Assembly: GCA_023250175.1 (NCBI GenBank)
Contig: JAHFBD010000086.1
Coordinates: forward strand, 1-8,707
Direction: 5' to 3'
Length of the DNA: 8,707 nt
Source of the DNA: Candidatus Melainabacteria bacterium
GTDB lineage: Bacteria; Cyanobacteriota; Vampirovibrionia; 2-02-FULL-35-15
The position numbers were made by a program, and so were the translations under genes. The notes below the pieces were generated by a model. That model worked only from the letters and a program-made list of their open reading frames with translations. It was not told the origin of the DNA and made no database searches. Position 1 is the stretch's first letter. Each line of letters starts with the position of its first letter. This document shows positions 6,820 through 8,707 of the stretch, piece after piece.

Positions 6820-6839
6820 ACCTCCTTATAAAAGGAGGT
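6820..6839 (+). promoter_or_regulatory. Hairpin sequestering the Shine-Dalgarno sequence of the EF-hand lipoprotein gene
   Basis: ACCTCCTT (6820-6827), loop ATAA, AAGGAGGT (6832-6839): a perfect 8-bp stem with five G-C pairs, followed by TTTT and the ATG at 6843. The right arm is a full-length Shine-Dalgarno sequence; the left arm equals the anti-Shine-Dalgarno end of 16S rRNA. Folding would hide the ribosome site, as in RNA thermometers and other translational switches. With its four trailing Ts it could also act as an intrinsic terminator for sdhB read-through. Both roles are possible at once. Confidence 0.6.
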
Positions 6840-6842
6840 TTT

Positions 6843-7250
6843 ATGGGATTATCAGGTACGTCAAGAGTTGGTGCATTGGGAGTTGGAGCTGCTTTGTTAT
6901 TAGGAGCTGCAGGCTGTTCTAATCCTTCAGTCTATGATCCAGCCAAAGAATTAATAAAGGCTGATACAGATGGAGATGGAGTTCTAACAAGAGAAGAAGC
7001 TGCTAAATTTATTATTAATAAATTTGATAAGATTCCAAATGGTGTAAGTTCTAGAACTACTGATACATATACCCGTCGTCAAGGTTTATCTCAGGACGAG
7101 ATCGATAAAGCTAGAGAATTTGGTGAACAAGCTAAAAAATATTTACCTGAGCACGGAAGAGTTTTTCTTGAAACATTAGCAATTCTTGAAAAAACTTATA
7201 GAGATCCGCTAGAAAATCAAGAAATTGTAAGTCCTTCTGAAAATAAGTAA
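6843..7250 (+). CDS. Small lipoprotein with a single EF-hand calcium-binding loop
   Basis: A 135-residue protein. Residues 1-24 form a signal peptide with a weakly basic start (R8) and a small hydrophobic core (GALGVGAALLLGAAG), ending in a lipobox-like AAGC with C25 as the lipidated Cys. Ala at -3 is tolerated but not ideal. Right behind the anchor, DTDGDGVLTREE (41-52) is a perfect 12-residue EF-hand loop: D41, D43, D45, G46, L48 and E52 at positions 1, 3, 5, 6, 8 and 12. A helix (AAKFIINKFDKIP) follows. The rest is polar and mostly helical (SQDEIDKAREFGEQAKKYL), with no second loop. EF-hands usually work in pairs, so it may dimerise or bind weakly. It should sit on the outer face of a membrane. 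I know no named homologue. The start ATG at 6843 has AGGAGG only four bases upstream, inside a hairpin. It follows the sdh operon by 112 bp and probably has its own promoter. Confidence 0.85.
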   Translation: MGLSGTSRVGALGVGAALLLGAAGCSNPSVYDPAKELIKADTDGDGVLTREEAAKFIINKFDKIPNGVSSRTTDTYTRRQGLSQDEIDKAREFGEQAKKYLPEHGRVFLETLAILEKTYRDPLENQEIVSPSENK

Positions 7251-7308
7251 ATTAGACAAAATTTGAATTAGAAAATAATAAAAACATTTATAACTTAAGA
7301 ATTTCTTT

Positions 7309-7323
7309 AGCATTATTAATGCT
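7309..7323 (+). repeat. Small hairpin after the lipoprotein gene, weak terminator candidate
   Basis: AGCATT, ATT loop, AATGCT gives a perfect 6-bp stem 59 nt past the lipoprotein stop. A run of seven Ts follows, but about 12 bases later, too far for a standard intrinsic terminator. The rest of gap 7251-7434 is very AT-rich and shows no small gene. Confidence 0.25.
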
Positions 7324-7345
7324 TGTAAGGTTCTATTTTTTTATT

Positions 7346-7374
7346 TTTACGCTCTAGAATAGTGGGTTTATATG
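7346..7374 (+). promoter_or_regulatory. Candidate promoter for the 142-residue hypothetical gene
   Basis: TTTACG (7346-7351, four of six to consensus), a 17-bp spacer and TATATG (7369-7374, four of six). Transcription would start near 7381 and give a leader of about 54 nt. In such AT-rich DNA matches of this grade arise by chance, so it is only a suggestion. Confidence 0.22.
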
Positions 7375-7419
7375 GAATATATTTTTCAAAGTTACGTTTT
7401 AAGATTCGGGTATTAGATT

Positions 7420-7426
7420 AAAGGAG
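7420..7426 (+). promoter_or_regulatory. Strong ribosome binding site of the 142-residue hypothetical gene
   Basis: AAAGGAG, eight AT-only bases, then ATG at 7435. This is the best-spaced open Shine-Dalgarno site in the window; unlike the one at 6832-6839 it has no obvious pairing partner nearby. It supports the gene as real. Confidence 0.7.
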
Positions 7427-7434
7427 TATATTTT

Positions 7435-7863
7435 ATGAGCATTGATAAATTAGCTACAGGTATTGGGATTACAAGAAGTATCCAAGGGGTAAGTGATGTA
7501 GATGAACCACAAGTTCCTAAGAATCTTATGAATACAACTAAGGGTGCACAAATTGTTGTTGATTGGAATTTTAATAATATGCCATCTGAACAACGTCAAA
7601 AAATTGAAGGAGCTGTTAGAGGGTTTCTTATAGCAAAAAGAGATGATGAAACTATTACACCTCGTGTACAAGTTTTATTAGATGATATGGCAAAAACTTT
7701 AGTTGAAGGAAATTTTAATTGTGCAGGCTTTGATGAGTTTCATGTACTTACTGAAGCCTTTAGTGATTGTTGGAGAAATTGCTATATTGGTGCTCCAATG
7801 TATCGTGAAGATTTCGTAGCAGTTGGTGATGCTATTAAAAAAGCACTTTCGGAAAGAAGTTAA
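7435..7863 (+). CDS. Hypothetical protein, 142 residues, unrecognised
   Basis: A soluble, slightly acidic protein with no signal peptide or membrane segment, and not a family I recognise. Residues 1-40 are polar and probably flexible. From about 50 on it looks helical: SEQRQKIEGAVRGFLIAK (51-68), TPRVQVLLDDMAKTLVEG (75-92), FDEFHVLTEAFSDCWRNC (99-116) and EDFVAVGDAIKKALSE (125-140). Three Cys (C96, C112, C116) include a CWRNC pair that could bind metal or form a disulfide. The closing helix, with an aromatic, VG and AI-x-x-AL, recalls the H-helix of bacterial globins (Y-P-x-VG-x-AL), but the chain is short for a globin and no proximal His sits at the right distance, so I do not call it one. 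It has a strong Shine-Dalgarno site and likely its own promoter; it converges on pnp. Confidence 0.8.
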   Translation: MSIDKLATGIGITRSIQGVSDVDEPQVPKNLMNTTKGAQIVVDWNFNNMPSEQRQKIEGAVRGFLIAKRDDETITPRVQVLLDDMAKTLVEGNFNCAGFDEFHVLTEAFSDCWRNCYIGAPMYREDFVAVGDAIKKALSERS

Positions 7864-7901
7864 AGCCTTACCCTACTAAAACTTTTTCTTTTTTTGTTTA
7901 G

Positions 7902-7922
7902 AGCTCAAGCTTAACTTGAGCT
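7902..7922 (+). terminator. Hairpin terminator between the convergent hypothetical and pnp genes
   Basis: AGCTCAAG (7902-7909), loop CTTAA, CTTGAGCT (7915-7922): a perfect 8-bp stem 39 nt after the plus-strand stop, followed by the T-rich TACTTTCTTC. A longer T-rich run (7883-7896) precedes it. It suits the plus-strand gene better. For the minus-strand pnp transcript the hairpin is followed by A-rich sequence, so it is at most a weak or factor-assisted stop there. Confidence 0.5.
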
Positions 7923-7976
7923 TACTTTCTTCAAGTATTATGTTGGATTGGGTTTGGTGGACAACCACTCAAATCC

Positions 7977-8707
7977 TTAACTTGCAAGTACTTTCTCTTT
8001 TTCCTCGCTTGTAATACCGCGCATGGTGAGGCTGATACGCCCTTTTTCATCAATTTCTCGGACTCTTACCACGATTATATCGCCAGGTTTTACAACATCC
8101 TCAACCTTTTCAGTCCTTTTATCCTGAAGCTGTGATATGTGAACCATTCCTTCTTTATTTGGAAGAATTTCTACAAAAGCCCCTATTTGAGCTGTTCTTA
8201 AAACTTTCCCAGAATAAATAGCACCTGGTTGAACCTTTTCTATTAAACCTTGTATCCATTTCTTTGCTTTAAATGCACTGTCATTATCTTTTGATGCAAT
8301 TAATACTGTTCCATCATCTTCAATATCAATTTTCGCACCAGTTTCTTCGGTGATTCTTCTAATCATTTTTCCACCAGGACCAATAATTGTACTGATGTCA
8401 GAGACATCAACTTTCATTGTATGTATTCTAGGGGCCCACTTGGAAAGCTCTGTTCGTGGTTTAGGGATAGCTTCAAGCATTTTTTCTAATATAAAAAGTC
8501 TTCCTATTTTTGCTTGTTCTAAAGCAATCTTCATAATCTCTAGTGTTATTCCAGAGATTTTGATATCCATTTGAAGTGCAGATATTCCTTTTCTTGAACC
8601 AGTTACCTTAAAATCCATATCACCAAGAAAATCTTCTAAACCTTGTATGTCAGTAAGTATTGCAAACTTATCTCCTTCTTTAATAAGTCCCATTGCAATC
8701 CCTGCAA
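7977..8707 (-). CDS. pnp: Polynucleotide phosphorylase, C-terminal third (partial, N-terminus beyond the right edge)
   Basis: A 3'-5' exoribonuclease that degrades mRNA by phosphorolysis, as a homotrimer and often in a degradosome. The visible 242 residues begin inside the second RNase PH domain, and the frame stays open to the edge, so the Met at 8693 (AGIAMGLI) is internal. EDFLGDMDFKVTGSRKG (24-40) and ISALQMDIKI (41-50) are the active-site region; D25 and D31 match the E. coli catalytic pair D486/D492. The usual His after the first Asp (EDHLGDMD) is Phe here. A KH domain follows (PRIHTMKVD, then IIGPGGKMIRRITEETGAKI with the GxxG loop at 109-112), then an S1 domain (about 161-231). The protein stops soon after S1, without the long tail some proteobacterial enzymes use to bind RNase E. 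It ends convergently to the hypothetical gene. Confidence 0.97.
   Translation of the reverse strand, partial: AGIAMGLIKEGDKFAILTDIQGLEDFLGDMDFKVTGSRKGISALQMDIKISGITLEIMKIALEQAKIGRLFILEKMLEAIPKPRTELSKWAPRIHTMKVDVSDISTIIGPGGKMIRRITEETGAKIDIEDDGTVLIASKDNDSAFKAKKWIQGLIEKVQPGAIYSGKVLRTAQIGAFVEILPNKEGMVHISQLQDKRTEKVEDVVKPGDIIVVRVREIDEKGRISLTMRGITSEEKEKVLAS

Noticed and set aside
7950..7976. Imperfect hairpin next to the pnp stop codon
   Set aside because: It needs G-T pairs and a bulge on the plus strand, which become mismatches in the pnp transcript, and no T-run follows in that direction.
8691..8693. ATG at 8693 as the start of a short 238-residue KH-S1 protein
   Set aside because: The frame stays open upstream to the edge and AGIAMGLI is an internal conserved stretch of PNPase, so this is the middle of pnp.

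Overview
This is an AT-rich bacterial window (roughly one third G+C by eye) that uses the standard code and is densely coded. It carries two minus-strand genes on the left, a plus-strand respiratory block in the middle, and a minus-strand gene entering from the right edge. No rRNA, tRNA, transposase, CRISPR array or phage gene was seen. No stretch over 300 bases lacks a gene; the longest gap is 7251-7434. The taxon cannot be fixed from sequence alone. An AT-rich uncultured lineage that respires and makes lipoproteins fits, and a non-photosynthetic relative of Cyanobacteria (Melainabacteria-like) is one guess, held weakly.

Left part: positions 1-1360 (minus) hold a large open frame cut by the window edge. 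It has a C-terminal Rossmann-type methyltransferase signature behind a helical N-terminal half and is not a known named gene to me. Positions 1485-2969 (minus) encode a 12-helix NCS1 nucleobase/hydantoin/allantoin-type permease with a GTG start. Only 28 bp away, and divergent from it, lies a 132-residue protein resembling nucleoside 2-deoxyribosyltransferases (2998-3396, plus).

Central part: 14 bp after that gene begins a three-gene succinate dehydrogenase operon in the order membrane anchor, flavoprotein, iron-sulfur protein (3411-6730). The anchor is not a classical SdhC/SdhD pair. It is a single five-helix protein that resembles the anchor of the actinobacterial Sdh1 (type F) enzyme, for which a membrane-embedded Rieske-type [2Fe-2S] cluster is described. 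Candidate Cys and His ligands are visible at the expected membrane face. SdhA has all the catalytic residues I could check. SdhB has three cluster motifs and no ATG start.

Right part: 6843-7250 encodes a small lipoprotein with one perfect EF-hand calcium loop. Its Shine-Dalgarno sequence is locked in a perfect hairpin with a copy of the 16S rRNA anti-Shine-Dalgarno sequence, a possible translational switch. Positions 7435-7863 encode an unrecognised 142-residue protein. A hairpin at 7902-7922 separates it from the convergent pnp gene (polynucleotide phosphorylase, 3' third only, 7977-8707, minus).

Functional picture: succinate oxidation feeding the quinone pool is the clear core. The permease and the deoxyribosyltransferase-like protein suggest nucleobase uptake and salvage beside it, but the link between salvage and respiration is only positional.
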